From positions 42,655-106,654 of the forward strand of contig LSSL01007797.1 in NCBI GenBank assembly GCA_001953115.1: a stretch of DNA of 64,000 bases. Reading direction: 5' to 3'. Positions within the stretch are counted from its first letter, which is position 1. Every line of letters starts with the position of its first letter. This DNA comes from Smittium mucronatum (taxonomy: Eukaryota > Kickxellomycota > Harpellomycetes > Harpellales > Legeriomycetaceae). The notes under the pieces are model-generated. The model did no database searches, was not told where the DNA came from, and saw only the letters and a program-made list of their open reading frames with translations. A program made the position numbers and the translations under genes. Shown in pieces: positions 37,253 through 46,756 of the stretch.

Positions 37253-39353
37253 TATACGTAGTATCTGATATATATAATTAAAAATATAAGCTTATTTATA
37301 ATAATTTATTTATAAATTATTGGCTTTAATATTTTAATAAAAATTAAAAAAAGCTATATTACACCTATTAAATTAAATATAATATATGAATATTAAAAAT
37401 AAGTTAATTTAAAAATTTTATCAATATATAATTTTTAAAATAATAAAAGGACAAAAATATTAATAAGATAATCTATAAGTAGTGTTAATTTTATATTAAA
37501 TAAAATTAATAATAAAGTGATTATATATTTAATTAATAATATGAATATTTAAAATTAAAAACAGTGTTTTTAATTTTATCTTAACTGTATTATAAGTACC
37601 TAAACATACATAAAATATTATTTTTAATTACTTAAAAAAGTCCATTAGCTTTGCTAAAATAATTTGTTAATCCTTTTATAAATATATTTTTCCAAATATA
37701 TTTAATTTATTGATGGTACATATTTTTTTTTTGTTTATATTTATGAATTGGTTAATATTTTTTAGAGATAAACAGGCTTAATGTTACGTAATTATATTTT
37801 TATTTTTAATTATATATTGTTAATAAGGTCTACATTAAGAAACAAAGACAAAGATTTAAAATTTTACTAGATTCGACCCTTACCCTGAACATTTAAATTA
37901 GTATAATATTATATTTATGTAAGTTAACACCCTTCCCACAATATAAAAATATATTATACTAAATCCATTGATTTAATATTATTAAAAATATAAATAAAGG
38001 GCATTTATATCTACCTTATAAAATTAAAAATTAATATATTTAGCAGTTAGCTATTAGTAGGAGATTATATCCAATGGAAGATCTTATTTTTAAATATTTC
38101 CTTATATAAAACCTTCCTTATATTATTTTACTGTATATCATTTAAAATATTATTACCAGTACGTAATACGGACTATTATATTATGACCTATTTATTTATA
38201 TTATTTTATAAATTTTAAAATTTTTTATTAAATTACCTAAGATCCACAATTATATTAATTAATATATCCATATCTAGGGTACTTATTAAAATCATTATAT
38301 ATTTATATTAACTTAAAAATTTTATAAGGTTGTAAAAAATCATTTATATTTTTGGATATTTAATTATTACAGGACTACAAGTGGCTAAATAACCGTTGTC
38401 ATTGACAACCGAATTTATTAAATAATAAATTGATCTTCAATTTATTTATCATAAATATTATTTTATTATATAATGGTAATATAATATTATTTTCATCTAT
38501 AATTTTTTTAATTATAAAATCTTTACTTATTTACAGTATTCATTAAGATTTTTACTAAAATTTTAAGTAAAAATACAAAAGATAAACACAAAATAAGCTT
38601 TAATATAGGTAAAAGTTTTCCATAGTAAGGATAAAATTTATTAAATTTATTATATATATAACCGTAATCTAGTTATAGATATATTAGAAGATGGAAAAAT
38701 TAATCAATAGCATATATATATTATCTGGAAAATTATAAGTTCAATAGCCTCTAATAGATTATTTATTTATAAAGGTACTGAACGTAGTAAAGAAAGTAGA
38801 ATGTAAATATCTATAATTATGAGATATTTGTGTAATGATGATAATGTATAATATTTAAATAATAATGGATAGATGAGGATAAATATAAAAATAATATAAA
38901 AAATATATAATAGATAAATATAATAAACAAATAATGTATAAATATTTAAGGGTGTTCTCTATCTATATGAATGGATCCGCTAATATAAAAGGATTAAATT
39001 ATGATAAACCCTCATCTAAGATGGGAAATGATAATATACCATTATATATAATGAATGATAAAAGTTATTTTAAAAATGAATAAAAGAATACTAAACGTAG
39101 TGAAGAGATAACATTTAAATGGGCTAGATATTATTAATTGTAATATAATTATATAAAAAAATTATGATTAAATAATAATAATGGATTTAAATACTAAAAA
39201 TTTAGATAAATATTATATAATAAAAACTAGGATATAATAATAATTTATTATTATCTATAAATGATAATAAAGTGTATAAAATCTAAAACATCTGAAGAAA
39301 TACCTAACTATATAAAAATTGTATTAATATATATTATTTTTGATATATTTTAT
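37253..39353. other. trnR-trnV spacer
   Basis: About 2.1 kb of AT-rich DNA. The plus strand has coding-like but stop-ridden stretches at 38640-39150 (YNRNLVIDILEDGKINQ; FKGVLYLYEWIR), perhaps plasmid polymerase debris. A 44-nt segment near 38041-38085 resembles 45888-45930. ACTGAACGTAGTAAAG (38768) recurs as ACTAAACGTAGTGAAG (39089). Confidence 0.5.
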
Positions 39354-39424
39354 AGGAATTGGTAGATTCGAACTACCTCACTTTATTTGTAAGATAAATG
39401 CTCTTCCTATTAAGCTAAATTCCT
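39354..39424 (-). tRNA. trnV(uac): tRNA-Val (UAC)
   Basis: Acceptor AGGAATT/AATTCCT, anticodon arm TTTAT-CTTACAA-ATAAA, T-arm GGTAG-TTCGAAT-CTACC. Confidence 0.9.
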
Positions 39425-39427
39425 TTA

Positions 39428-39499
39428 GGCGAATAATGGGAATTGAACCCATATAAACAATGCCACAAATTGCTATTCTACCTTTAAATTATATTCGCC
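39428..39499 (-). tRNA. trnH(gug): tRNA-His (GUG)
   Basis: Acceptor GGCGAAT/ATTCGCC, anticodon arm GCAAT-TTGTGGC-ATTGT. Three bases from trnV. Confidence 0.9.
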
Positions 39500-39513
39500 T
39501 TAGTTTTTTTTTT

Positions 39514-39587
39514 ACACTCTATGGGATTCGAACCCATAATTATTAGTTTCGAAGACTAAGGCTCTAATCCAATTAAGCTAAAAGTGT
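39514..39587 (-). tRNA. trnR(ucg): tRNA-Arg (UCG)
   Basis: Acceptor ACACTTT/AGAGTGT, anticodon arm TTAGT-CTTCGAA-ACTAA, T-arm ATGGG-TTCGAAT-CCCAT. Confidence 0.85.
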
Positions 39588-39648
39588 TTAATAAAATTAG
39601 GTTAAAAAGGCATAAAAATTAAATAAAAATTAAATGGGTATTATAATA

Positions 39649-40404
39649 TTAATGTAATATTAATGAATCCTTAATATACATACATGTTAATATACTCCAT
39701 ACATATGCTTGTAATATAGCTACCATTAATTCTAATCCCATTAATAAAATAAATAAAGTAAAAGGTATAATAGTAAATAATATTACTAAACCACTAGCTT
39801 TAAATATGAATCCTGAAAAAATATTTAATAAAATATGACCTGATGTAATATTAGCTGCCAATCGTATACCTAAACTAAAAGCTCTAGAAAAATATGATAA
39901 TAATTCAATCACTAGTAGCAATGGTACTAAACCTAATGGAGTACCTGATGGTAATAAAACTGAAAAAAATACTAAACCATGTTTTTGAAATCCTATTATT
40001 GTTACACCTAATATTATTGTAATTGATAAAGCTAATGGAAATGCAAATTGTGCTGTAGGTGAAAATCCATATGGAATTAAACCAATTAAGTTAGATACTA
40101 ATATTAGATTAAATAATGTAAAAATAAAAGGCATATATATAGTATATTTTTCTCCAATTTGTTCTTTTACCATTCTTAATATTGATTTATATAAAGATTC
40201 TGTTATCACCATAGTAGAAGAGCTTGATGTCATTAATTTTACTGATTCTTTAGTCATGGATGACTTATATAAATAAAAAACAACTAAAGTAGCTAACCCT
40301 AGGTATAGCGACGAATTAGTTAATGAAAAAGATCCAAAAATTGTAGATAGAGAAAATATTTCTTGTATTTTAAATTGTTCTAAAGGGTTAAATATATAAT
40401 TCAT
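39649..40404 (-). CDS. atp6: ATP synthase subunit a
   Basis: Membrane half-channel subunit of the F1Fo ATP synthase. 251 residues, the normal fungal length, no introns. The conserved proton-path segment SLGIRLAANITSGHILLNIF with its essential Arg is present, as are SNLIGLIPYGF and the terminal MVAILQAYVWSILTCMYIKD. The N-terminus MNYIFNPLEQFKI fits the short cleaved leader common in fungi. Transcribed with nad3 and the tRNAs on the minus strand, 60 nt before trnR(ucg). Confidence 0.97.
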   Translation of the reverse strand: MNYIFNPLEQFKIQEIFSLSTIFGSFSLTNSSLYLGLATLVVFYLYKSSMTKESVKLMTSSSSTMVITESLYKSILRMVKEQIGEKYTIYMPFIFTLFNLILVSNLIGLIPYGFSPTAQFAFPLALSITIILGVTIIGFQKHGLVFFSVLLPSGTPLGLVPLLLVIELLSYFSRAFSLGIRLAANITSGHILLNIFSGFIFKASGLVILFTIIPFTLFILLMGLELMVAILQAYVWSILTCMYIKDSLILH

Positions 40405-40669
40405 TTTTAATAATTTTTTAATTTTTTACTTTTTTTATCCTTTTCAGTTTGCTCTGCTTAATATCACGATATCTACTCGACTCTCTATTAAGCTTTAATT
40501 TTTTTTATTTTTTAGATACATTAGTATTTGGATATTACGGTTATGCTCCCTTTCTTATAAAATTTATTACATAATTAAACTTAATTATAATTATTATAAC
40601 CAAATATTTGATTATTTTTATAACTGGCCCTCCCCACATCTATCGATGTACTGTGAAAAAGGGGAAAAT

Positions 40670-40909
40670 ATTTATCAGAATATAATTATAAGCCGGATTC
40701 TGTTAAAAGGATTTATATTTATCTTAAATTCAATATATATTGCGTTAGTATTTTTAAATTAACAATTTATCTATTTCCAGAGAATTTATTTTTACGTTAT
40801 TTGTAACTGAATAATATATTCTTCTACTAAGCCTTACAGCTATGGTTTATTAAACCATAAAAAGAATAACCGGACTTTCCTATTATTAAAAATATTATAC
40901 CTGATAATT
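40670..40909 (-). ncRNA. rnpB: mitochondrial RNase P RNA
   Basis: RNA subunit of the enzyme that trims tRNA 5' ends. The conserved P4 strands are clear: AGGAAAGTCCGG at 40881-40870 near the 5' end, and ACAGAATCCGGCTTAT at about 40704-40689 near the 3' end. P1 can pair TTATCAG (40907-40901) with CTGATAA (40678-40672). The body is AT-rich and reduced, as usual in fungal mitochondria. It sits between trnL(uag) and atp6. The outer ends are inferred from P1. Confidence 0.88.
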
Positions 40910-40981
40910 ATAAAAATAAGATCTAGTTTAAAGGGTAATAAAAAATTAATAATAGCATTAATTTAACTAATAATTATTACT

Positions 40982-41060
40982 ACGGAAGATGGGATTTGAA
41001 CCCATACGGCTAGACCGTGGCATCCTAAATACCATGTGTATACCATTCCACCACTTCCGT
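40982..41060 (-). tRNA. trnL(uag): tRNA-Leu (UAG)
   Basis: Acceptor ACGGAAG/CTTCCGT, anticodon loop TTTAGGA, class II variable arm, T-arm ATGGG-TTCAAAT-CCCAT. Confidence 0.9.
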
Positions 41061-41106
41061 AAAAAAGGGAATTAAAAAGAAAGGTGGAAAAATAAAAAGA
41101 TAAAAT

Positions 41107-41454
41107 TTAAGAAAAAAAATTTAAAATATCTTTACTTAATTCATAAATAAATCCTAAAGTTAAAATAACTAAAAATAAAAAAGCAATCCAAAAACCAAAA
41201 AAGGAAATATCATATAAAATAGTAGCAAAAGGGAATAAAAAAATAATTTCTACATCAAAAATTAAAAATAAAATTGCAACTAAATAAAAAAGAATATTAA
41301 ATTTTTCTCTGGCTGAACCTATAGTATCCATTCCACATTCATATGGTGATAATTTAGAAAAATCAGGCTTATTTAAAGGTAATAATAAATTAATAATTAA
41401 AATAAAAGAAAGTAAACAAGGAGTAAAAATAATAAAAACAGATAAAGTATTCAT
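41107..41454 (-). CDS. nad3: NADH dehydrogenase subunit 3
   Basis: Complex I membrane subunit near the quinone site. 115 residues, no introns. The conserved loop FSKLSPYECGMDTIGSAREK with its Cys is followed by FNILFYLVAILFLIFDVEII. Located between trnL(uag) and trnP on the minus strand. nad2, its usual fungal partner, is not adjacent. Confidence 0.97.
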   Translation of the reverse strand: MNTLSVFIIFTPCLLSFILIINLLLPLNKPDFSKLSPYECGMDTIGSAREKFNILFYLVAILFLIFDVEIIFLFPFATILYDISFFGFWIAFLFLVILTLGFIYELSKDILNFFS

Positions 41455-41508
41455 TTTATAAATATTTTTTGATTTTATTTTCTTTATTTTTCTTTAAAAA
41501 TTTTTTTT

Positions 41509-41580
41509 CGGATAGATAAGATTTGAACTTATAATCCTCCAGTCCCAAACCAGATGCGTTACCTATTACGCTACTATCCG
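41509..41580 (-). tRNA. trnP(ugg): tRNA-Pro (UGG)
   Basis: Acceptor CGGATAG/CTATCCG, anticodon loop TTTGGGA, T-arm ATAAG-TTCAAAT-CTTAT. Confidence 0.9.
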
Positions 41581-41586
41581 TAATAC

Positions 41587-41671
41587 GGGCAGAATGGGAT
41601 TTGAACCCATGAAGATAAAAAACCTTTTTTCGTTTCAAGCGAAATACCTTAAACCTCTCAGTCATCTACCC
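41587..41671 (-). tRNA. trnS(uga): tRNA-Ser (UGA)
   Basis: Class II tRNA of 85 nt: acceptor GGGTAGA/TCTGCCC, anticodon arm TTTCG-CTTGAAA-CGAAA, variable-arm stem AAAAGG...TTTTT, T-arm ATGGG-TTCAAAT-CCCAT. Confidence 0.9.
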
Positions 41672-41689
41672 AAAATTAAGTGAAGGGGA

Positions 41690-44186
41690 TTAAAATAAAA
41701 GAATAATTGTTACAATAGAAGAAATAAAAATAAATAAACCTAAAACTAAAGGAAATAATGATTTCCAGCATAAAGAAATTAATTGATTAAATTTTACTCT
41801 AGGAAGAGTTGATCTAACCCAAATAAAAATAAATAATAAAATACTAATTTTTATACCAAAAATTAAAGGTTGTATTAATGTAAGAATATTTTCAGATATT
41901 ATAAAAAAAGAAGAGAAAGGTAATAAAAATCCACCTAAAAATAGAATAGTAATTAATGCAGACATAGATATCATAGCACCATATTCACCTAAAAATATTA
42001 AAGCGAAAGAGAAAGAACTATATTCAGTAAAAGCACCACTTACTAATTCAGATTCTGATTCTACTAAATCAAAAGGTGGTCTATTAGTTTCGGCCAGAGC
42101 TGTAATAAATATGATAATAAATAATGGAAATAAAGGAAAAAGGAAAAAAGAACATTGTTGAAATAAAATAATATTATTAACATTAAATGAATGTGTTGCT
42201 GAGATTATACTCAATACTGTTAAACCTAATAATAATTCATATGATACTAATTGAGCCGTTGTTCTTAAACATCCCATTAAAGAATATTTTGAATTACCTG
42301 ACCAACCAGCTAAAATAATACCTACTACACCTATAGAAGAAATAGCCAGTATGTACACTAGACCTAATTCCATATCTGATATTTGATAACCTCTACTAAA
42401 AGGAATAGGAGCCCAACCTAATAAATTCATTGTAAATATTATTATAGGAGCTACCAATAAAAGTAGTTTATTACTTTGAGAAGGTAATATCGTTTCTTTT
42501 AATAATAATTTTATACCATCAGCAACTTACTAATAATAATTTATATAGAGGAGAAATCATAATATTAAGTATTAATAAGGGAAAATATAATATTCTATCT
42601 TATTTTTATATATTTTGAAGAAAAATAATAATATCCTTTAAAAGAAATACCTGTATCTAATTTTTTAGATATTGTATATCTATTTATTGGAAGTTCTTTT
42701 ACAGCTGCTCTATAACTTATTAATGGAGCTCCATTAATAAGTATGAAAGTCTTTTCATCATATACATAAATTACTTTACCTTTAAGAGCTGCAGCTGCAT
42801 CTAATATATTTTGTGGTAGACTTCTACCATAAAAAGGATTATTTATACTTGATCTAGATTTAGACATTTTTGCTTTAGTTTCATCTGAAGCTTTTTTACC
42901 TGTTAAACTTTTACTAATTTTTAATTTAGTTATAGGAGACATTACTACAGTTAATCTTAAAGCTGTAGAATAAGAAGAAATAAGCATATTTAATAAAGGA
43001 AAAAATTTTATTAAATACCAATCTTCTCTAGATTTAAGTTCATCTTTAGAACAAATCTCAACTATAGTTATGGAAAAATTTTTCCAATCTAAAACAGATA
43101 AAAATAATCCTAAGAACGTATTATTTTTTGGAGTATTATAAAAATGATATTTAAACCGATTACCTAAATCTTTTGTAGAACCTATATAAAAAATCTTCTA
43201 TAAGGTAAATATGTAATTTTATAAATACCCGTTTTACCTTTCCATTTTTTTATAAAGGATAAATACTCTTTATCAAAATTTCTACAATGATCTACCATTT
43301 TATGTTTAACAGAAAGTTCCATGGAACCCCATTTAGTATTTTTAAGTACAAATCTAAATAATTTTATAGGATATTTAAAATAATACTGAAATAGCTGTAA
43401 TATTATAATGTATCTGCCTATTATAATGATATTCAGCTCTAATATCATAATATAATACGTTATAAATATATAATCATGAAATTATCATATACAATAAATA
43501 TATAATAAAAATCCCTATACTTAATATATAAATTTTTTGTTTAATTGATTTAATTATTACTCTTTAAATATAAATTAAACCCCCCCATCTAAGATGGGGG
43601 GGGATGCCTGCCTTTAGACACATTAGTATGGACTATATTATCATATTTATATTTTTAATTTTTTATATGTAAAGCGTATAGTCTCTGAATATCCTAATAA
43701 TTTTACCATACGAAATATGGGTATATCTTTAACTTAATTACTGATCTTCAGTACTACCTGCGATATATCATACTAGATATTTTTAAGAATAGCTTCCGGT
43801 GGATACCGTCCGCCGAAGCGTACGGCTGAATCTTTTGAAGATTATTAATATACTTAATTAGTTTACTGCTGATTATACATTTTGAAGTATTACTTCTCAA
43901 ACTTATAATTATTACCGATTCTTCCGAAGTGGTATTTAAGTTATTAGCATTTCCCAGCATATAGCTTTGTTTTCAAATAGATATCTTGAGATTATATAAT
44001 CGTCTTGATAAATATATGCCGCTAACTATTTAACGGTTGTATAAAACCAAATAGACCAATTTTATTAGGACCTACTCTTCATTGCATAGAACCCATAACT
44101 TTTCTTTCAGCTAAAGTTAAAAATGCAATAGCTAATAAAATAGGAAATATTAAAAATAATGCCTCTACGATGCTAATTGTAATCAT
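41690..44186 (-). CDS. nad1: NADH dehydrogenase subunit 1, two exons
   Basis: Quinone-chamber membrane subunit of complex I. Exons 44186-44033 and 42525-41690 join in phase (CAA CCG T/TT GCT GAT, T/G borders) into 329 residues. Conserved: TLAERKVMGSMQWRVGPN, PFADGIKLLLKETILPSQ, AGWSGNSKYSLMGCLR, AETNRPPFDLVESESELV, FTEYSSF. A TGA codon (44081-44079) encodes the W in MQWRVG, a position often Arg in other species. The intron carries a GIY-YIG ORF. Ends 18 nt before trnS(uga). Confidence 0.96.
42595..43448 (-). pseudogene. GIY-YIG homing endonuclease with one frameshift, nad1 intron
   Basis: From ATG at 43448: HKMVDHCRNFDKEYLSFIKK, KGKTGIYKITYLPYRR (GIY part), then a frame change in a T-run near 43190 just before YIGSTKDLGNRFKYHFYN (YIG part). 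After that all is open: SITIVEICSKDELKSREDWY (catalytic Glu region), NPFYGRSLPQ, IYVYDEKTFILINGAPLISY, to 42595. A single-base homopolymer error, RNA-level correction or a recent mutation would each explain it. Confidence 0.8.
43791..43827 (+). repeat. 37-bp double-hairpin element, type A (copy 4)
   Basis: AGCTTCCGGTGGATACCGTC to GCGTACGGCT, matching copy 3 at 31990 over its whole length as far as read, in the non-coding part of the nad1 intron. Confidence 0.92.
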
Positions 44187-44286
44187 AATTTAATTTTTTT
44201 TTTTTTCTATTTCTTTTTTATCTATAAGTTCAACCCCCCCATCTTAGATGGGGGGTCCTCTTATTTTTATTTATACTTTATAATTT

Positions 44287-44922
44287 TTATTTTTCCTGTT
44301 CTACTGATTTTAAACATAATATTATAGGACCTATCATAGCTAATAATAAAATAAAAGAAATTAAAATTAACCATAAAGAATAATATGTATATAAATTATA
44401 TCCCACAGCCTTCAGCTGTGAAATATTAAATAAATTATTTTCCCATAAAAATTCATTTGTTCTATATATTTCAGTTATATTCGCTAATTTTATACCATTT
44501 ATATAATCAAATAACGAAGTAGAAAAGGATAAATTAGATATCATAGATAACGGAAATTCTATAATTTGATTATTTATTAATATATTTTTATTTTCACCAT
44601 TACCTAGTAATAATATTATTCCTAATCCTATTATTCCTGATATTAATGGTATTTCTTTTTTTAAACCTAATTTTTCTTTTAATGATGGATTAATAAATTG
44701 ATCTGTTTCTAACATCATTATAGCAAAAATAAATAAAATAGAAATAGCACCTACATAAATAATAAAATAAGATAAACCTATAAAAGTAATATCAAAATAT
44801 ATAAATAAAGAACCCATAGCTATAAAAACGGATATTAAAGATAATATAGAATAAATAGGGTTAATAGAAATAAAAATTAATAAACCTGTTAAACCAATAA
44901 AAATTTTTAATATTGTTATCAT
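44287..44922 (-). CDS. nad6: NADH dehydrogenase subunit 6
   Basis: Membrane subunit of complex I. 211 residues, no introns, mostly membrane helices. The broken-helix segment GLSYFIIYVGAISILFIFAI is conserved, and the C-terminus YTYYSLWLILISFILLLAMI is typical. First gene of the minus-strand series in this window; nad1 follows about 100 nt downstream, after a CCCCCCATC...GATGGGGGG hairpin at 44235-44256. Confidence 0.96.
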   Translation of the reverse strand: MITILKIFIGLTGLLIFISINPIYSILSLISVFIAMGSLFIYFDITFIGLSYFIIYVGAISILFIFAIMMLETDQFINPSLKEKLGLKKEIPLISGIIGLGIILLLGNGENKNILINNQIIEFPLSMISNLSFSTSLFDYINGIKLANITEIYRTNEFLWENNLFNISQLKAVGYNLYTYYSLWLILISFILLLAMIGPIILCLKSVEQEK

Positions 44923-44977
44923 TTTTTTTGTTTTTTTTTAATTATGTATATTTTCTTTTTGAGTTTTTTTACTCCTT

Positions 44978-45047
44978 GGAGATAAAGAGAATTGAACTCT
45001 TTCTTTAGGTTTGCAATACCCATATACTACCTTTATATTATATCCCC
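44978..45047 (-). tRNA. trnA(ugc): tRNA-Ala (UGC)
   Basis: Acceptor GGGGATA/TATCTCC, anticodon arm TGGGT-ATTGCAA-ACCTA (UGC), T-arm AAGAG-TTCAATT-CTCTT. Confidence 0.82.
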
Positions 45048-45068
45048 TTTTTTTTTTTTATTTTTTAT

Positions 45069-45139
45069 GCCAATAATGTGATTTGAACACATTACTTCCC
45101 TTTGGAAGAGGGACGGTTTACCATTTAACCTATACTGGC
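45069..45139 (-). tRNA. trnG(ucc): tRNA-Gly (UCC)
   Basis: Acceptor GCCAGTA/TATTGGC, anticodon arm TCCCT-CTTCCAA-AGGGA, T-arm TAATGTG/CACATTA. Confidence 0.9.
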
Positions 45140-45158
45140 TTTTACTTTTTATTTAATA

Positions 45159-45239
45159 ACCTACTTGGAGAAATAGGTAGACTCAAACGACTTAAAATTG
45201 TTTGCTTTTTAGCGTGAGGGTTCAAATCCCTCAGTAGGT
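45159..45239 (+). tRNA. trnL(uaa): tRNA-Leu (UAA)
   Basis: Acceptor ACCTACT/AGTAGGT, anticodon loop CTTAAAA, class II variable arm, T-arm GAGGG-TTCAAAT-CCCTC. Opens the plus-strand tRNA cluster. Confidence 0.9.
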
Positions 45240-45251
45240 ATAATTTTATTA

Positions 45252-45332
45252 GAGAAGTATGCATTTTGGTATTGCACTCGTCCTGTAAAGACGATGGATT
45301 TATCCATTTTGGGTTCGAATCCCAAACTTCTC
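45252..45332 (+). tRNA. trnY(gua): tRNA-Tyr (GUA)
   Basis: Acceptor GAGAAGT/ACTTCTC, anticodon loop CTGTAAA, variable stem GATGGATTTATCCAT, T-arm TTGGG-TTCGAAT-CCCAA. Confidence 0.9.
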
Positions 45333-45341
45333 AAAAATTTA

Positions 45342-45412
45342 GGGGAGATAGCTCAATGGTAGAGCTTACTGCTCATAACAGGAAAGATATTAGTTCAAAT
45401 CTAATTCTCCTC
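45342..45412 (+). tRNA. trnM(cau): tRNA-Met (CAU), copy 1
   Basis: Acceptor GGGGAGA/TCTCCTC, anticodon arm TACTG-CTCATAA-CAGGA. One of three CAU tRNAs in this cluster. Confidence 0.88.
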
Positions 45413-45416
45413 AAAA

Positions 45417-45487
45417 TGCGAATTAATGTAAAGGGTAGCAGATAAGGTTCATAACCTTGTAGTGATTGTTCAAATCGATCATTCGCA
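45417..45487 (+). tRNA. trnM(cau): tRNA-Met (CAU), copy 2
   Basis: Acceptor TGCGAAT/ATTCGCA, anticodon arm AAGGT-TCATAAC-CTT region with CAU; T-arm GTGAT-TGTTCAAATC-GATCA. Possibly the initiator. Confidence 0.82.
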
Positions 45488-45490
45488 AAA

Positions 45491-45560
45491 GATCTCATCA
45501 TCTAAGGGTAGGATATAATATCTTCATTATTAATATGTTCGTTCGAATCGTACTGGGATC
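45491..45560 (+). tRNA. trnE(uuc): tRNA-Glu (UUC)
   Basis: Acceptor GATCTCA/TGGGATC, anticodon loop CTTCATT, T-arm GTTCG-TTCGAAT-CGTAC (mispaired). Confidence 0.82.
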
Positions 45561-45594
45561 ATTAGATAAGAAGTACACTTAAGTGTACTTATTT

Positions 45595-45664
45595 AGAATC
45601 GTAACTTAACGGCAAAGTTTTTGTTTGATAAGCAAAATATAATGGTTCAATTCCATTCGATTCT
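45595..45664 (+). tRNA. trnI(gau): tRNA-Ile (GAU)
   Basis: Acceptor AGAATCG/CGATTCT, anticodon loop TTGATAA, T-arm AATGG-TTCAATT-CCATT. Preceded by the perfect palindrome AAGTACACTTAAGTGTACTT (45571-45590). Confidence 0.9.
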
Positions 45665-45670
45665 AATTAC

Positions 45671-45739
45671 GGCTTTGACCGTCTACGAAACGGCAACTTG
45701 ATGTTCGACAAACAACAGCTTTCATTAAGCTACAAAGCC
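45671..45739 (-). tRNA. trnD(guc): tRNA-Asp (GUC)
   Basis: The only minus-strand tRNA inside the plus-strand block. Acceptor GGCTTTG/CAAAGCC, anticodon arm GTTGT-TTGTCGA-ACATC, T-arm CCGT-TTCGTAG-ACGG. Confidence 0.82.
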
Positions 45740-45753
45740 AAAAAAGAAAATTA

Positions 45754-45825
45754 GACCAAGTAGCATAATAGGTAATGTAAAAGATTGCAAATCTTTTTGA
45801 TAAGTGTTCGATTCACTTCTTGGTC
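45754..45825 (+). tRNA. trnC(gca): tRNA-Cys (GCA)
   Basis: Acceptor GACCAAG/CTTGGTC, anticodon arm AAAGA-TTGCAAA-TCTTT, T-arm AAGTG-TTCGATT-CACTT. Confidence 0.88.
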
Positions 45826-45943
45826 TTTTTATTTCTGTTTGCTAAAGTAGGCTATTTTTATTACAAAATAAAAAGCTCTTTGCTAAAGCAGTTATCTATT
45901 AGTAGGCAACTGTATCTATTGGAAGCTATTTAAAATTATATTA

Positions 45944-46014
45944 GGGAATATAACTTAATGGTAGAGTATCAGACTTTTAATCTGAATTGTTTGGGTTCAA
46001 ATCCCAATATTCTC
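45944..46014 (+). tRNA. trnK(uuu): tRNA-Lys (UUU)
   Basis: Acceptor GGGAATA/TATTCTC, anticodon arm CAGA-CTTTTAA-TCTG, T-arm TTGGG-TTCAAAT-CCCAA. Confidence 0.9.
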
Positions 46015-46022
46015 ATTTTTAA

Positions 46023-46094
46023 GCCTTGATAGCTTAACAGGTAAAAGTACGGAACTGAAAATTCTGGGTAGGATGTTCGAGTCATCCTTGAGGC
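46023..46094 (+). tRNA. trnF(gaa): tRNA-Phe (GAA)
   Basis: Acceptor GCCTTGA/TTGAGGC, anticodon loop CTGAAAA, T-arm GGATG-TTCGAGT-CATCC. Confidence 0.88.
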
Positions 46095-46165
46095 ATAAAA
46101 ATTTTTTAAATGTAAAAAACCGTCATCCACGATGACAAGAAGTTAATATTTTTTTTTCTATCCGA

Positions 46166-46235
46166 TAGCGGGAAAGGGTATGAATCCTTAATATTCGTGT
46201 ATGAAACGAATGTTTTACTTTAAACTATCCTGCCA
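46166..46235 (-). tRNA. trnM(cau): tRNA-Met (CAU), copy 3
   Basis: Minus strand. Anticodon arm TTCGT-TTCATAC-ACGAA; T-arm AAGG-ATTCATA-CCCTT is loose. The acceptor TGGCAGGA/TCCCGCTA has one mismatch, so the ends are approximate. It could be the initiator or a tRNA whose CAU is modified to read AUA. Confidence 0.65.
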
Positions 46236-46303
46236 AAAGTAAGTTATATTTTTTCATTATTTTATCCTAAAGTTACGCTAATATTTTTGTAACCTTTTTT
46301 TTT

Positions 46304-46373
46304 TGGATGGAGGGATTCGAACCCCCGTATAACGAATTCAAATTTCGAGGCCTTACCTACTTGGCTACATCCA
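46304..46373 (-). tRNA. trnQ(uug): tRNA-Gln (UUG)
   Basis: Acceptor TGGATG/CATCCA, anticodon arm CGAAA-TTTGAAT-TCG region with UUG, T-arm GGGGG-TTCGAAT-CCCTC. Confidence 0.88.
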
Positions 46374-46403
46374 ATGATATCATTATTTAAAATGTAATAA
46401 TGG

Positions 46404-46475
46404 GCCGGGTATGGAATTTGAATCCATATAAAGTAATTTACAAGATTACTGCTTTACCAATTAAGCTAACCCGAC
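46404..46475 (-). tRNA. trnT(ugu): tRNA-Thr (UGU)
   Basis: Acceptor GTCGGGT/ACCCGGC, anticodon arm GTAAT-CTTGTAA-ATTAC, T-arm ATGGA-TTCAAAT-TCCAT. Confidence 0.9.
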
Positions 46476-46684
46476 AATAATTTATATCGTATAATTAAAC
46501 TTTTAAATAGATATAAATAAAGATGAGGCATAAAAATTAAATAACCATGAAAATAGGATTAAATAATAATATAAATTTATAAGCTAAGATCTAGCTATGT
46601 TATTTTTTATAAATTTTTATAAATATTGACCACCAATTGTGTTACAATTGGTGTTTATTATTTATTTTACATTAATTAAAATAT

Positions 46685-46756
46685 AGGGTTATAATTTAAT
46701 TGGTTAGAATATTCATCTCCAAAATGAATCATAAAGGTTCAAATCCTTTTAACCCT
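46685..46756 (+). tRNA. trnW(cca): tRNA-Trp with CCA anticodon
   Basis: Acceptor AGGGTTA/TAACCCT, anticodon arm TTCAT-CTCCAAA-ATGAA. The anticodon reads CCA as genomic sequence, although TGA serves as a Trp codon in this genome and would normally call for UCA. Confidence 0.85.

Larger units (their letters stand above)
42526..44032 (-). mobile_element. nad1 intron, group I
   Basis: Between CAA CCG T and TT GCT GAT, with T/G borders. Core strings (AATCAGCAG, TATTCAGAGACTATA) at 43620-43900. It contains a GIY-YIG ORF, a type A 37-bp element (43791) and a CCCCCCATCTAAGATGGGG hairpin (about 43580). Confidence 0.82.

Noticed and set aside
41456..41665. Minus-strand frame between nad3 and nad1
   Set aside because: It only covers trnP and trnS.
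43754..43960. Minus-strand frame in the nad1 intron
   Set aside because: Non-coding intron core plus a hairpin element; no motif.
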